Part shown: positions 47,991 to 59,167 of the stretch, piece by piece
Layout of the letters: each line of letters starts with the position of its first letter
Position numbering within the stretch: the first letter of the stretch is position 1
Source: Heterobilharzia americana
Taxonomy: Eukaryota; Platyhelminthes; Trematoda; Strigeidida; Schistosomatidae
NCBI GenBank assembly: GCA_944470555.2
Contig: OX104127.1
Span: 68,781,646 to 68,845,645 of the forward strand
DNA: 64,000 nucleotides
Reading direction: 5' to 3'
Position numbers and translations under genes: made by a program
Notes under the pieces: model-generated
Told to the model about the DNA's origin: nothing
The model's database searches: none
The model's input: only the letters and a program-made list of their open reading frames with translations

Positions 47991-48690
47991 TTAGAAAAGA
48001 AAACAATGCGAACAAAGAAGTATTTTTTCCAATTAGCTCCCCATCGACGGCACTGTACTACTGTATTGCATTTCTAAAATATAAAATAGTTGGTTAGTGA
48101 CAGGTTATTGATCCCAAAGTATCAAGAGGGTGATAATTGATTAAGGTAATCAAAACAGTAAAGTATCGAATAATTACACGGTAAAATTTCTCAAACTTCT
48201 GAACAGGTTGTTGTATGATTGATAGGTTCCTTGATAATGAATGATGGGAAAAGAAGATGAATTATCATGTTAAGTGGTGATGGTAATTAGCGACAACGGG
48301 GGAGGAACGGGATGGGGAAAACTGTAATAATAGTAATAACTGCAATTGTTTACAGGATGGACGAAGGGAAACGTAATGTTTTTATGCATAAGCCATACAG
48401 ATGGCCAAGGCAGAGAAAGAGGTAGTACGAATTCCCTTCTGAACACACGCACTCGGTTTGTTTAGGTGGATTCCGATAGCTTCTGCTGTATGTAAAAGGT
48501 AAAGTCACAGACTAGGGGTAAGATTAGAACGAATGTGATGAATAGCTTTGAGCGTGTTATGAACACTTACTCACTGACCAGTTTCAACCAGATGACAGAG
48601 TACTGAGCTTCGTATCGATCTTACTTTCCCTTTCCTTAACCATGACGGATAATATTGGCCATTCTATGACGGCCTTGCCTAACTGTAAAC
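47991..48690 (-). pseudogene. Penelope-like element endonuclease C-terminal remnant (type 1)
   Basis: The reverse strand from about 48620 reads HLVETGQ, stop, VSVHNTLKAIHHIRSNLTPS, then HTAEAIGIHLNKPSACVQK, and after a frameshift EFVLPLSLPWPSVW (about 48380-48435). This is the C-terminal part of a PLE GIY-YIG protein, with the same KP..CxQK..L.LPW signature as at 46.5 and 58.1 kb. The 3' UTR with (TA)-rich and pyrimidine-rich tracts runs toward about 48000; its exact end is uncertain. Two stops and at least one frameshift. Confidence 0.72.
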
Positions 48691-49795
48691 CCAATGTAAC
48701 TAAATCTACAGGAGCATTAATTGAGTATTAATTTCAATAAATAAATGTTTTCATCTTCTTTGCCTGACAGTGCATTTCAACTTACTTACTTGGGTCACAC
48801 TACATGTTGCAATCACTAAGCGATTAACCAGAAAACTGATCCTCTAGTCACAATTCCAAACCCTTTCATAAAAAACAGCTTCTAGTTATTTTATACTCAT
48901 ACTTGACGGTGAGGAGAAGCAGTAAAATATTTAGAATTTCTACTGCAAACATAGTCTAAAGACTGGAAGTTGATCTTACTTACTAAGTGTTTAGAGGAAG
49001 GAAGTCTATATGATGACAGTTTTTTAAGAGGAGTGAATGAGATCGATTAGAGCGAGTTGTTTCGGTGGGTAACAATGTACCATTTCGTTGATTCCTCTAC
49101 ATACATATGCATTTACATTTGATTTTGTAATCATATTACTTGGAATATTGTCATTTAGAATGTTAACAGCTTCAATTTTCTGGATGTTTGACACCAATAT
49201 ATAGAAGTTACGTAGCTAGGCTTTTTAATGCCATTAGCAGTATGGGATTAGGTAGTTGATTTTTGTGTACAGCCATTTCAGAATTCCTGGCAGCGAAGCA
49301 GATGAATAAATGGTACCGGAATTTGAACATATTGTGGTATTAAGAATAAGATATTAAGTGAATAGAAGAGATAAAGCTTGATGCATTGGTCAACACAGTA
49401 AGACTAAAGTTATATGAAGGGTCAGAGAGTAAAAAGGATAGACTTTATAACAATGTATATGACAGAAACATAACGATGATGATGAAAGTCATGAATATCG
49501 CAATGAAATAGAAAAAAAGAACAGAAGTAATGCAGGATTCCCTTCGTTTAATTAGTACCTCAGATTAAAGCCTACTGGTCTTATAGAAGAAAAGAGAACG
49601 TTTTTCAAAACAATCCTCGATCGACGCGATCTCGTCAAATTTTTGATAACACCTGACGAAACTGTTAAGTTTGATGCGCTATCTTATCCACACAAAAATG
49701 ATAGATAAGTGCTCAACAGTCATTTGTTACCTTACTACTACACTCTTGAAATATTAGTCAGTTATCGCTTGTTACTTTTGTTACTTGTATAATCT
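48691..49795. other. Unassigned AT-rich DNA
   Basis: Nothing recognised. Confidence 0.5.
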
Positions 49796-50035
49796 CGTCG
49801 TTGACTGGATTGAAATGATCGGTCTCGATTGGCTTATGAACTCCAGCATGGATGACTCGACATTGTCTGTGTTTCAGTTTGGATAATGGCTGGCGGTGGA
49901 ACCTAGGACACGCGTCTTGTTCTACTCGGGACTCATCAGCTGGATGTATTTTCCTCTTAGTGAGAGTTGTTTCAACTAAGATTTGAGTCCAAGATCGATC
50001 GCTTCAAAAGCCACAACATTATCCACTAGGCCCTA
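49796..50035 (-). repeat. Sm-alpha-like hammerhead SINE, left member of an inverted pair
   Basis: Reverse-strand full-looking unit: head with GGCCTAGTGGATAATG, ribozyme region 49899-49948. This is the only copy in the window with the first core CUGAUGA fully intact; cleavage triplet GUC is also kept, but GAAA has become AAGA. The body ends near 49800. Confidence 0.8.
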
Positions 50036-50094
50036 ATCCTAACGACGGGATAGTACAAGTAATAAGATTAAAACTATACTCATCGCACAAGAAT

Positions 50095-50282
50095 TAACTG
50101 TTGTGACTTGTTGGGCTAGTGGATAACGCTCTGGCATCTGAAGCGCTCGGTCCCGGGCTAGAGTCCTAGAGGAACAACATATCTCATTAAGAGGTAGAAA
50201 CATCCAGCTGATAAGTTCAAAATAGGGCGAAACGCACGTCCTGAATTACACTACTAACCACTATTCATCATTAATTATTGCT
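50095..50282 (+). repeat. Sm-alpha-like hammerhead SINE, right member of an inverted pair; nearly intact ribozyme
   Basis: Head TTGGGCTAGTGGATAACGC and GGGCTAGAGTCC (degraded B box), ribozyme region 50201-50250. Stem I CATCCAG with CTGAATT has one mismatch, stem II GTTC/GGGC pairs with wobble, GAAA and GUC are intact. The single core change is CUGAUAA for CUGAUGA, which removes the catalytic G. Confidence 0.82.
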
Positions 50283-50954
50283 TATCTTGCAAATTTTACT
50301 GTCCGAAGTTGGCATGTGCTATGCATAGCCATCAGGATAGTGTGGATGGACTGCACTAAAGGAATAAGGTTGACGTTTGAAAATCATTCATTTAGTTACT
50401 CTACTGCACAACAAGTGATACTCTTCAAGTTCAAACTAGGTTTCTTAAAACATTGCAGTTATTTATAGCCCCCTCCAAGGTCTAGTTTACTCAACACTAC
50501 ATCATAAATAAACATACTAAGTAATGATCAAAAGCTTAACAAACTTTCTATCTGATTGGTTGTACTAGAGGTATATCACGTTCTCCGTACACTTTAGCTA
50601 ACTCTTTCATGAAATATACAAACCAGTATTCGAATAGTAAAAATTCACACATACGCAGTCTTTGTTTGCTTTTGTTGGTTATTTTCAACGGAAACACAAA
50701 AGATAGGACTAAAATATGGTACACCACTCAAGATTAAGCCGATAGTCATTTCTTTGTTAGTTAACACAAATTTTATCAAAAAACTTCATTAGATGATTTT
50801 TAAGCATTCGTTTGCTGTTGACTACTGTCAGTGTGAATGCAGACATCATTTCTTGTGAATTAAAATGAAAGTACGGTATATAAGCCAACTGAATGCTTAG
50901 ATCCTGACCGATAATTGTATTCTTCAAAGCTGGGCGAGTTCGAGATGCGCTTCA
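50283..50954. other. Unassigned AT-rich DNA
   Basis: Nothing recognised. Confidence 0.5.
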
Positions 50955-51035
50955 ATAATAATAATAATAATAATAATAGTTTACTTTATTCCAAACAATT
51001 TGTGATACAATTTGGAATTCTCAACATGAGGAATT
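50955..51035 (-). mobile_element. CR1-clade 3'-end fragment with (AAT)n tail
   Basis: On the reverse strand it reads TGAGAATTCCAAATTGTATC, ACAAATTGTTTGGAATAAAG, then a run of ATT units (50955-50979). This matches the last ~60 bp and tail of the CR1-clade element at 28110-28172 with few differences. Extreme 5' truncation. Confidence 0.85.
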
Positions 51036-51975
51036 CTCAGTACACCCTGTTTTGCCAGTTTAGATAAATAGTACTCACCAGCGCGTTTCATAAATCCTAA
51101 GAACTAATATTACAAACAAATTATGCCAACATCAGCAGGCAGCTCGATAAATCTGAAATCAAAAATTCTTTGATTCTGATTTGACCTAAATTTCTTCCAC
51201 AAAAAAAATATCTGTAAACATCCTCTCATGTAGGTGTATGAATGTTTGCCTGTCCACTTAATATATATTGGGGTAAAACAATTTATAAACAATAGATTTA
51301 AAAAAAACAGCCAGGGTAAGCAGTTCAAGAATATATTTATTTATTCAATATTTATGTAAATTTTTTAAGAGGATAAATGAGATACACATAAAAGAGGGGT
51401 AAGATTTTCATCGATAATGATAATGGTTATCATAACTGGAAAGAAATAGAAAACTTAAGCATCTTTTAGAGAATGAAATTGTTTTGAAATGGTTCACTAC
51501 AGGAATCACGAACACACAAACATATGCACGTCCGAACATGCACGCGTTTTTACCATGATATCAGTTTATTAATAAAATGTCCATAAATTAAGCTCAGTTT
51601 TAAACAAATTCAATGCTGAAGAGCTATAACAGAAAACCTGAACAATGTTTCTCAGAATTTATGTCCCCATTTTAACTTCTGTTTTCCGCTTTTCTTCCTA
51701 ATTCTTTTGTTTGAAATTTTACTCACATTATCAATTTATTTGTTTATTTGTTTGTAGATCAATGGTCTTGTGAATTTTTCATCTGAAATCCTCTATACAG
51801 TAATACATTGGTAGATAAAAAGAGAAGAAAACTAGTGCGAATAGATAAGAAGTAGGTAACATGGAATATCAATCTACACAGTAAACTACGAATGAAGAAC
51901 AAAAATAGTGTAACTACAGCATGAAAATGCTAGCAAAAGAAGCTTATTACGAGAATATGTCAAAGTTTATGTAAT
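51036..51975. other. Unassigned AT-rich DNA
   Basis: A reverse-strand open stretch at 51110-51328 (72 codons) abuts the CR1 3' end but has no RT motifs; it may be CR1 3' UTR or unrelated. Confidence 0.4.
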
Positions 51976-52085
51976 TACTGATACTGAGTGATGACTAAAG
52001 GCGAAATGAAAGCAAGATTCGAACCAGTGGTCTCCGGGGTTCCCATTTCGATGCTCTATCAACTGAACTATGCAGGTACTCTTTA
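51976..52085 (-). repeat. tRNA-headed SINE, family 3
   Basis: The reverse strand reads AGTTCAGTTGATAGAGCATC (A box), GGTTCGAATC (B box, 52016-52025), tail TTTCATTTCGCCTTTAGTCA and TCACTCAGTATCAGTAA. The head is quite tRNA-like, but acceptor-stem pairing is not evident, so it is called a SINE and not a tRNA gene. Confidence 0.7.
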
Positions 52086-53734
52086 CATTTTTGTCAAATT
52101 ATCATAGTGTTAAGATTACCACAACCTGATTGCCTGGATCAAAGTAGGCGGACTCATTGAACTAAAATAGCTGATAGCCTTTATAGTTTTTTGACAAAAC
52201 AATAAAGACAGGTGATTGGAAAAAGCTGCTGTTATATTAATGCAATCGATAACGAACAGTTTGAATACACATTTACTTATTATGGATATTTCCATGAATC
52301 CCAACAAAGGAGAAATAATTGATGTTATGCTGAGTTGAACGCGAAGAGAAAGACGGTATAGATGAACCTTATAATCTGTTTCTCTATACCCCGAAAATTA
52401 TAAATTAATAAGAAATCCCTTTTCAGTTGAGTGAATTTAATTAGTAAATGGTTTTATTCGGTGCTAGAAAGTAAGAATCAAATCCCCAATAATAAAGAGC
52501 ACAGTTAGAGTTTATCTGGAATAAGCTACTCAAAATGAGATTTCCTGAAGCTCCGATAAGAAGTCATGGTCGATGGAGTAAATCAAGTAGGACATGAGAA
52601 TGGTTACCCAGTGACTGCACTGAATGGAGGTTTCACTACATCATGAATCGATAGAAGCTGGAGAACATTTTAACTCTTTACTCAGACTATGTTTCACTCC
52701 TTCATCATTGTTTTCGTTAAAGCGGTATATTGTATTTATTCAGCTTAAATTGCTTGCTGCAGGACAAGACAGTTGTCTGACTTCATGATTTGGAAGTTTT
52801 ATTGTTTGGATTTCGGAAGGATTTACTTTTACATGGCAGATAGGATATTTATGCAACCAGTCCAAATCCCTTGAACTTCCTTTAATAACACTGATTTTGT
52901 TAGGACATCATGCAGAAATGTCTATCAAAAAGTATATTACTAGTATCGCTTCTTAAAGTTATAGGTTTCCGTTGGTCAGGAAGCAATGACATAATGCCAG
53001 CTAATTCCTTTTGACTGTACAGGAGATCTAAAAGTCAATATTACTGTGTTTTATTCAAAACAATAATTGCCTTTGATGAAATTAAACCATACAATGAGAA
53101 TAGTATGTGTAGGATATGATGACGTCATTTCACTTCGCAGGAGTTTCATCAGCTGTACACAATGTGGATGAAAAAGTAAAAAGCTGTCGCTTGAGTAAGA
53201 GATGTACAAAAAATGAACTGTGATGCTGAAACTTCTCGATCGATGACTATATTATGAAATGAAAGACAGAATTTGGTCATCAATTAGGACTATATAAAAT
53301 CACGTTAGTTACGTTTCAGTGACCGATCAACCCATCGAAACCATTCCTACAAGTGTCCATTCCTGGATCAAAAACAGCTCAGTAGTAAGGTTTCTGGCTG
53401 CATTACAATATGATGTGGCTTCATATCTGTCAGCGGATATCAAATCCCATGAAGTTACAGACATGTCTTACTGACAAGTGCCAATAAACATAACGATTAG
53501 GTCCAGGGTATTCTGACAACTTTATTAAACAATCCAAGTAACAAAACGTTATTTAGTTCCACACTGTAAAAGGATTCAAAACAATAAAATTTAATGATAC
53601 TGAAGGCTATTTTATAAGGCGATGCGCAAAACATTTTGAAACGATTAACGTTAGATCTGGTCCAGATGCAAGCTGCAATGCGAATCACTGCAAATATATT
53701 ATTAAAACAAAATCATCATTTATTAATCCTATTT
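52086..53734. other. Unassigned AT-rich DNA
   Basis: Two 63-codon reverse-strand open stretches (52116-52307, 53497-53688) have no recognised domain. Confidence 0.5.
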
Positions 53735-56700
53735 ATCTGTTGGGTTCCTAAAAGAACATACGGCTTCACCAACACGTCTCCATTGCAATCCCCTCTCTTC
53801 ACTCTCAACAACCTGGCTCCAACACTCAACACAAGCTCTCATTTATTCCCCACATCATATCATCCATGTCACCCTCCCATCTCTTCGCACGGAACCCCAC
53901 ATCCTTGCTTCCCCTTTCCATTCATTCCACTCGACCATCTGAATTCGCATGTCATCTCCACAATTGGCTTTCTCACTGTATCCCCAATCCAATCCATCTC
54001 CTCACTCTCCTGCCTGTAGTTGAAACGATGTTGAGCTGATCTGACCTGAACTGTCCTTCCCTACCCTGCCCTGCCCTGCCATGCCATGTCTAGGTGGTAG
54101 GTGAAACATACTACTCCCTCAATTACGACTTCTCCCTTCATCGTGTTCATGCTTCTTCTTCCTCTTCATCTTCTTCTTCTTCCTCTTCTCCTTCTTGTTG
54201 ATGATGATGGTGATGCTGATCGTTGGATATCTTCATCACCTCCATATTCTCCACATTCACTTCAAGGAAATCTCGTCTTCCCCGCCTCACGTCTTCTGTC
54301 AACTTGTTGATTTCCACCTGCAGATCTCCGAGTTTGTGCGATGTTAGACGTCAGACATAAATCATGGTTGTCAGCCAAGTCCAAATCATCTTCTGGGTTC
54401 CTTCCATCGATCCAGCCAGCATATGTCCACCTTCTCACATCTCCTCACAGTTGTCTGCTGCATCATGCAGTCCAGTTGAATTGATTCGACCAGGATCAGG
54501 AAGATCATTTTTGGTGGTAGTTGGCAGCCTTGTCCCGCTCCTATCTTCACTTCGAAGGTGTTATACTGAGCTTCCGATTGTCGATCACTGGGTATGTGGC
54601 ATCGAATAGCATATAGCTGTTGAATGAGATTGATACGGGTTAGTGGTAGTGAAACCGTAGTGTTGAAGCAGCTACCTGTCGAAATACTTCTCGGTCGACA
54701 CTGTCGAATGCCCTTTCAAAGTCGATGAAGTTGAGGTGAAGATCCATTTGACTACCATTCCATGCTCTGTCCTATGATGTTGTGTTGCGTAGCGTTGCAA
54801 TTCCCTCCGAACATGATTTGTACTTCTTGAATCCAGCCAGTCAGCCAGTCTGTTCCAGTCGCAATTTTGAATCCAGCACATCTTTTAGTCTCGAGGATGA
54901 TGCCGCCTAATATTCTGCTTGTTGTGGACAGGGAAAGCAGCATGACTCCACGTCAGTTCGTGCAACAACTTAGGTCACCCTCCTTTGGAATTTATACAAA
55001 GTTGCTATTCTTCCAATCAGTTGGCAGGTACCCTTCCTTCCTTCCTTTCTTCGTTTATTCATCCCCTACCTCCTTGCAAACCTTCCGCAGTGGAAGTGGT
55101 GTGACTCTGTCTGCCGTTGTCTCTGTGTCTGTTTTCAGTGTTTCTGGAGGAATTTCATCTGCTACAAATGCATTCCCGGATTTCAGCAAATTTATCACGT
55201 TCATGACTCCATTTCTCCCTTCATCGGAGGGTTTGTGTTCACTTGTAACTCTGTGGATGGGATGCTGGTGGCATATCTGCACTAGTTGCAATTGGTGGTG
55301 GTGGTTGATTCGTGACTTTTCTGAAGTGGTCACCCCATCGATTCCTTGCGTTCTCCTCTCTGCTCACCACCCTCCCTGCACTATCTCTCATCGGTTTCGT
55401 CTCAGTTGGTCTCTTCCCTCCCACATAATAATAACCTGGTTATTTGATATAATGTCGTCACGTCTCTATCTCTACTACCAGCAACCTGTTCCACTTCACT
55501 TGCCAATGTCTCCTAGAACTATCTTTCGTCTTTGCACACACTCTTCTTCACTTATTTTCCAGTGTAGTATTCTATAGGTTGTGTTCAGTTCCTCTTCCCA
55601 TTGGTCGTCCATGAACTGCACTACACTGCACTACACTACACTACACTACACTGCAATACACTGCACTGCACTGGTTCATCTTCTGCCTCACCATCTCACT
55701 CTCCCTCCTCTACCACCTGCCACGTATTCGTAAACATCCACTCCTTGTCTTCTTTCCTCCCCCTTCCTATCACGCTTATGCACGTCCCCTTCGACATCTC
55801 CTTCAATGACGAGTTCCAGTGCTCCTCCATGCTGCTTCCTTCACGCATCTTGCTTAGGTCTCCCACTTCGTCCTCATGAATGACTGATGTGAAGATGTCG
55901 CTTGTAGTTTCCTCCTTCATTTACGTTGCTCCGGGTGTTGAACTGGAAATCGGACTGTGGTCTATCACCACCTCCTTTGATTTGAAGGCTTTCAACTTGA
56001 TTCGGATCCCTGATTTTTCGCTCCAGATGGTGAGTGGTGTGAACCACCTACATCGGCTCCCCTTCTTCATCTCATCTTGTGTCCAGCAGGTTGGCTGCGT
56101 CTCCATCTCCACTTTATTCACATTCACATGAAGTCGTTCTGATTCTCAGTGTGTCCGGTGTGTGTCTACTGAAATCAAATCCATATCACTCGCTTTGTGA
56201 ATATCCCTGTGTTTGTACACACTGCTTCACTACAATCACAAAATCGTCGAATGACCAGATGTCTGCAAACAATTCTCCATTCTCGTTCACCACTCCACCG
56301 AGTGCTTCTCAACCCGTGATCACTTCTCTTCCTATGTTGTCCACTCCCAGTTTCACATTCATGTCACCCAACACATCAGAATGAATTTCGATATCACCGT
56401 CACCAACTGGCATGTGGTCTTGTCCAGTAGGTACTTACTGATTGCAGTTGTCTACAGAATTCCTCCTTCTTCTCTTCATCTACATTAGTTGTGGGTGCGT
56501 TGTGCAGCTTTGTATGATTGTGGCCTCCCTTCCTTCCTTCTCGGTTGGATCCATCTTGCTGTCATGATCGTGATGCTCGAGGAGGAGATTGGTTCCCACT
56601 GCATGAAAGAGAGTCTTCGATGCTCTCTACCAAGGGGACATCATGATAGCCACTCGAACAATGAGTGTGCTTGTGGTTGCTGTCTGGGTAACAATGTCAC

Positions 56701-57150
56701 AGTGGATTATTGAATCCTCTCCAGTTGACAGTTTGGAGAGTCCAATTTCATTCCATTCCATTCCATCCCATCGCATCTGCTGATTATTTGCAGATTCCCA
56801 ACCTCACACTTATATGCTACACCTTCTCATCTGTTTGGCAATCTGGTCAGCCTTACTAGGTTCACACATCGAGAGGACATTCCATGTCCCCGTGCTTACT
56901 TTCACTTTCATTGAGAGTGAGAAGATGCATCTGTCAATTGTCTTCCCGAAGGCATTCATCAACCGGCGTCATTTCATCTCTCCGATTCCAGTGAGGAATG
57001 AGTTTAATTGTATGCTTTATATTTTCTGTGTGTTTCGAAGTTTATTTGGGGGTTGTATTTGTTTTGCGGTGTTGGGTTGGTAGCCATTTTCTCAACCTTC
57101 TCTGATTGTGCGGGCTTAGGACTGGCTACTAACTAGTGAACCAACAGCAG
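53735..57150 (-). pseudogene. RTE-clade retrotransposon copy F, near full length, degenerate
   Basis: The only copy with an endonuclease. On the reverse strand: 5' region with GAGAAAATGGCTACCAACCC (about 57080-57099); APE-type endonuclease from GTWNVLSMCE (about 56896) through ADQIAKQMRR, WEPIS and EEKKEEFCRQLQ to GDMNVKLGVDNIGRE (about 56370, normally GDFNxKxG); linker with GRGRKEDKEWMF (55696-55800) and VVSREENARNRWGDHFRK (55239-55424); IPPETLKTDTETTAD (about 55130); palm motif A around 54710; a catalytic box broken as LADNHD (about 54370) by the same two-codon insertion as A-C; 3' end AGGAACCCAACAG at 53735. Many stops and frameshifts. About 3.4 kb, close to what schistosome RTE elements measure. 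Confidence 0.88.
55613..55675. repeat. 5-bp-unit minisatellite (CACTA/CACTG) inside RTE copy F
   Basis: A run of CTACA/CTGCA-type units with no counterpart in copy A at the homologous position (about 510-545), so it expanded in this copy. Confidence 0.85.
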
Positions 57151-58079
57151 CAAAGACAACAAACAGCATCGTGTGTCCCCTTATTCTGCGACTGCTTAAT
57201 TACCTTGTTTCAAAGTTTTTAAGTCAGCTTGCTGTTACTGATATGGATAATCAATTTATCTTAAGGGCTACCAAGGAAACAATATTTTTTGCGTATGAAA
57301 TACGTCTAACAAATTAACTGAAATGGAAGTAATATAGTTCACTTGATCCGCTTATAAATCGCACACATCTCCTTCTGTACTTTGTACCATAGGACTTGAT
57401 TTGACATGACTGAATGTGTCACATTTACACTCAGTAGCACCTCTTACAGTTCCCATTTATTTACATAAGACCGTGAATTGTGGCGTCTGTTTAAATATTG
57501 AATATTTACACATCATTTTACCGAGTGTTTTCTGTTAGTTATTCTGATTAACATTTTCCTATGTGACCTTTGTATTCGAGTATTCATTCCTGTTTTTCGC
57601 CTTAATACTCTTATAAAAGGATAACTTTAACTAATTTGCAAATTTGGATGCTTGAATATTTTAGCGTAGTTTCAATTTGTATGTAAATTTTGACCTACTG
57701 AAACTGACTTGATGGTTTGTTGAGTTGATTTTGAAGTATACTCTTAATTGTATGATGTGATATCAACATTACTGTCAATTAATGTTCATAAGAATTTTTT
57801 TTCCCATATTAAGCACATGACTTTCACACATTTTCCGATGAGTAGTCATTGTAGCTGTTGATTTTAAGGATAGTAAACTTTTGTACTATGTTTGATATCA
57901 TTTGTTTAAAGTTAGTCAGTAAAACCTTTTTTTCTCTTAAATGGGGAAATTCGAAGTCTAGTGGCTTTTGAGACATAAATTAGGTCCCGAAAACGAACCA
58001 AAAATGACCGATTTACGTCAACATTATAATCTGTTCGAAGCTAGTTAGTACTGATTTGTATTACAACACCATTTTCCAT
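57151..58079. other. Unassigned AT-rich DNA
   Basis: May include the decayed upstream part of the PLE remnant that follows, but no motif was legible. Confidence 0.45.
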
Positions 58080-58660
58080 GGTACGGCAAATTAAATTCAT
58101 TCATGAACTAAGACCTGATCTGTGTGTACAAAAGAAGTATGTGCAGTCACTGTCTTTATCATGGCCATAACATTTTCCCACCCCATTAGCTCCCCCTCCC
58201 ACTTTGTTAATTTAACCTTTGTATCCTTCCTTTATCACTATTATTGTTATTATAATCGCCTTCACTTCAACTAGTTTCCGGTGTTATTTCACTTAATTTT
58301 CTTAATCCTTTTAGAAAACATTGACTTCATCTTGTCCAATTTGTCTAATGCCATTACATAATACTTAATTGATTTACCATTTTCAACAATTTTTTCACCC
58401 CCTTCTGAGTTATATACTCTCTATGTACCATTCCATATATTACATAATCTATTTGTTATCATTCGCACTTCAATTGTTATTATAATCATAAATGCCTATG
58501 TCATCACCCGCTCTATTATTATTGTCATCACCATATAGTGTTTAGTTTTCCTCACAGGATATAATTTTTTCCAAATACCATATATATACGATTGTGCAGC
58601 TTGAAAATAAATTCGTTGAAAAGAGTCTCTTCGCTGAATATCTTGTTCTTAATGTTACAA
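58080..58660 (+). pseudogene. Penelope-like element C-terminus and 3' UTR (type 1)
   Basis: A forward frame from about 58080 reads QIKFIHELRPDLCVQKKYVQ then SLSLSWP and a stop (about 58170), the PLE C-terminal signature. The downstream pyrimidine-rich 3' UTR ends with GATTGTGCAGCTTGAAAATA and GAGTCTCTTCGCTGAATATC (58590-58645), homologous to the 3' end at 46880-46940. No RT or legible GIY-YIG core remains. Confidence 0.75.
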
Positions 58661-59167
58661 TGGGAATTATTAAATTAAATTCCCTCATTCCAATGGAGAT
58701 ATAACTATCTCCACGGGAGTAGTGGAACTTAGAAATATAACGAGAACTGGGTTAGTTTAGGTAGTTCATTGTTCAATTTATGTAAAAACTTTAGTTGTAA
58801 CTTTACAGTATTATTATCAACATAGTTTCTTCTTTTGACAATTAACTTAAACAGCTATTCTTGATTAATATACAATGTTTTCACTAGTTGAATTTTCAAA
58901 AGTCAATGTGAACGATTTTCTGGAATACTGTCAAAATTTCAAAGTTAAAAGCGATTATGCTTAATTAGTAAAATATTTTGTCAGTGATTGACCTTTTAAT
59001 AAACTTCATTTTTCTATATGTTTTCCATTTTCCAGGATGAAATTGAGTGTCATCTTAACATTCATCAGCGAACTGTTTCCGTATTTTAGATCATATTGCT
59101 TTTATGTATGTTTGAACTTACGAGACGGGAGTAACTAGGAAAAATGCCAATACATATATATACATAA
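58661..59167. other. Unassigned AT-rich DNA
   Basis: Nothing recognised. Confidence 0.5.

Noticed and set aside
52010..52075. Possible functional tRNA gene
   Set aside because: A and B boxes are good, but the sequence continues into a shared SINE tail and acceptor-stem pairing is not evident; called as a SINE.
54101..56384. Several long forward-strand open stretches (for example 54867-55577)
   Set aside because: They are antisense frames of RTE copy F, whose real coding strand is the reverse one.
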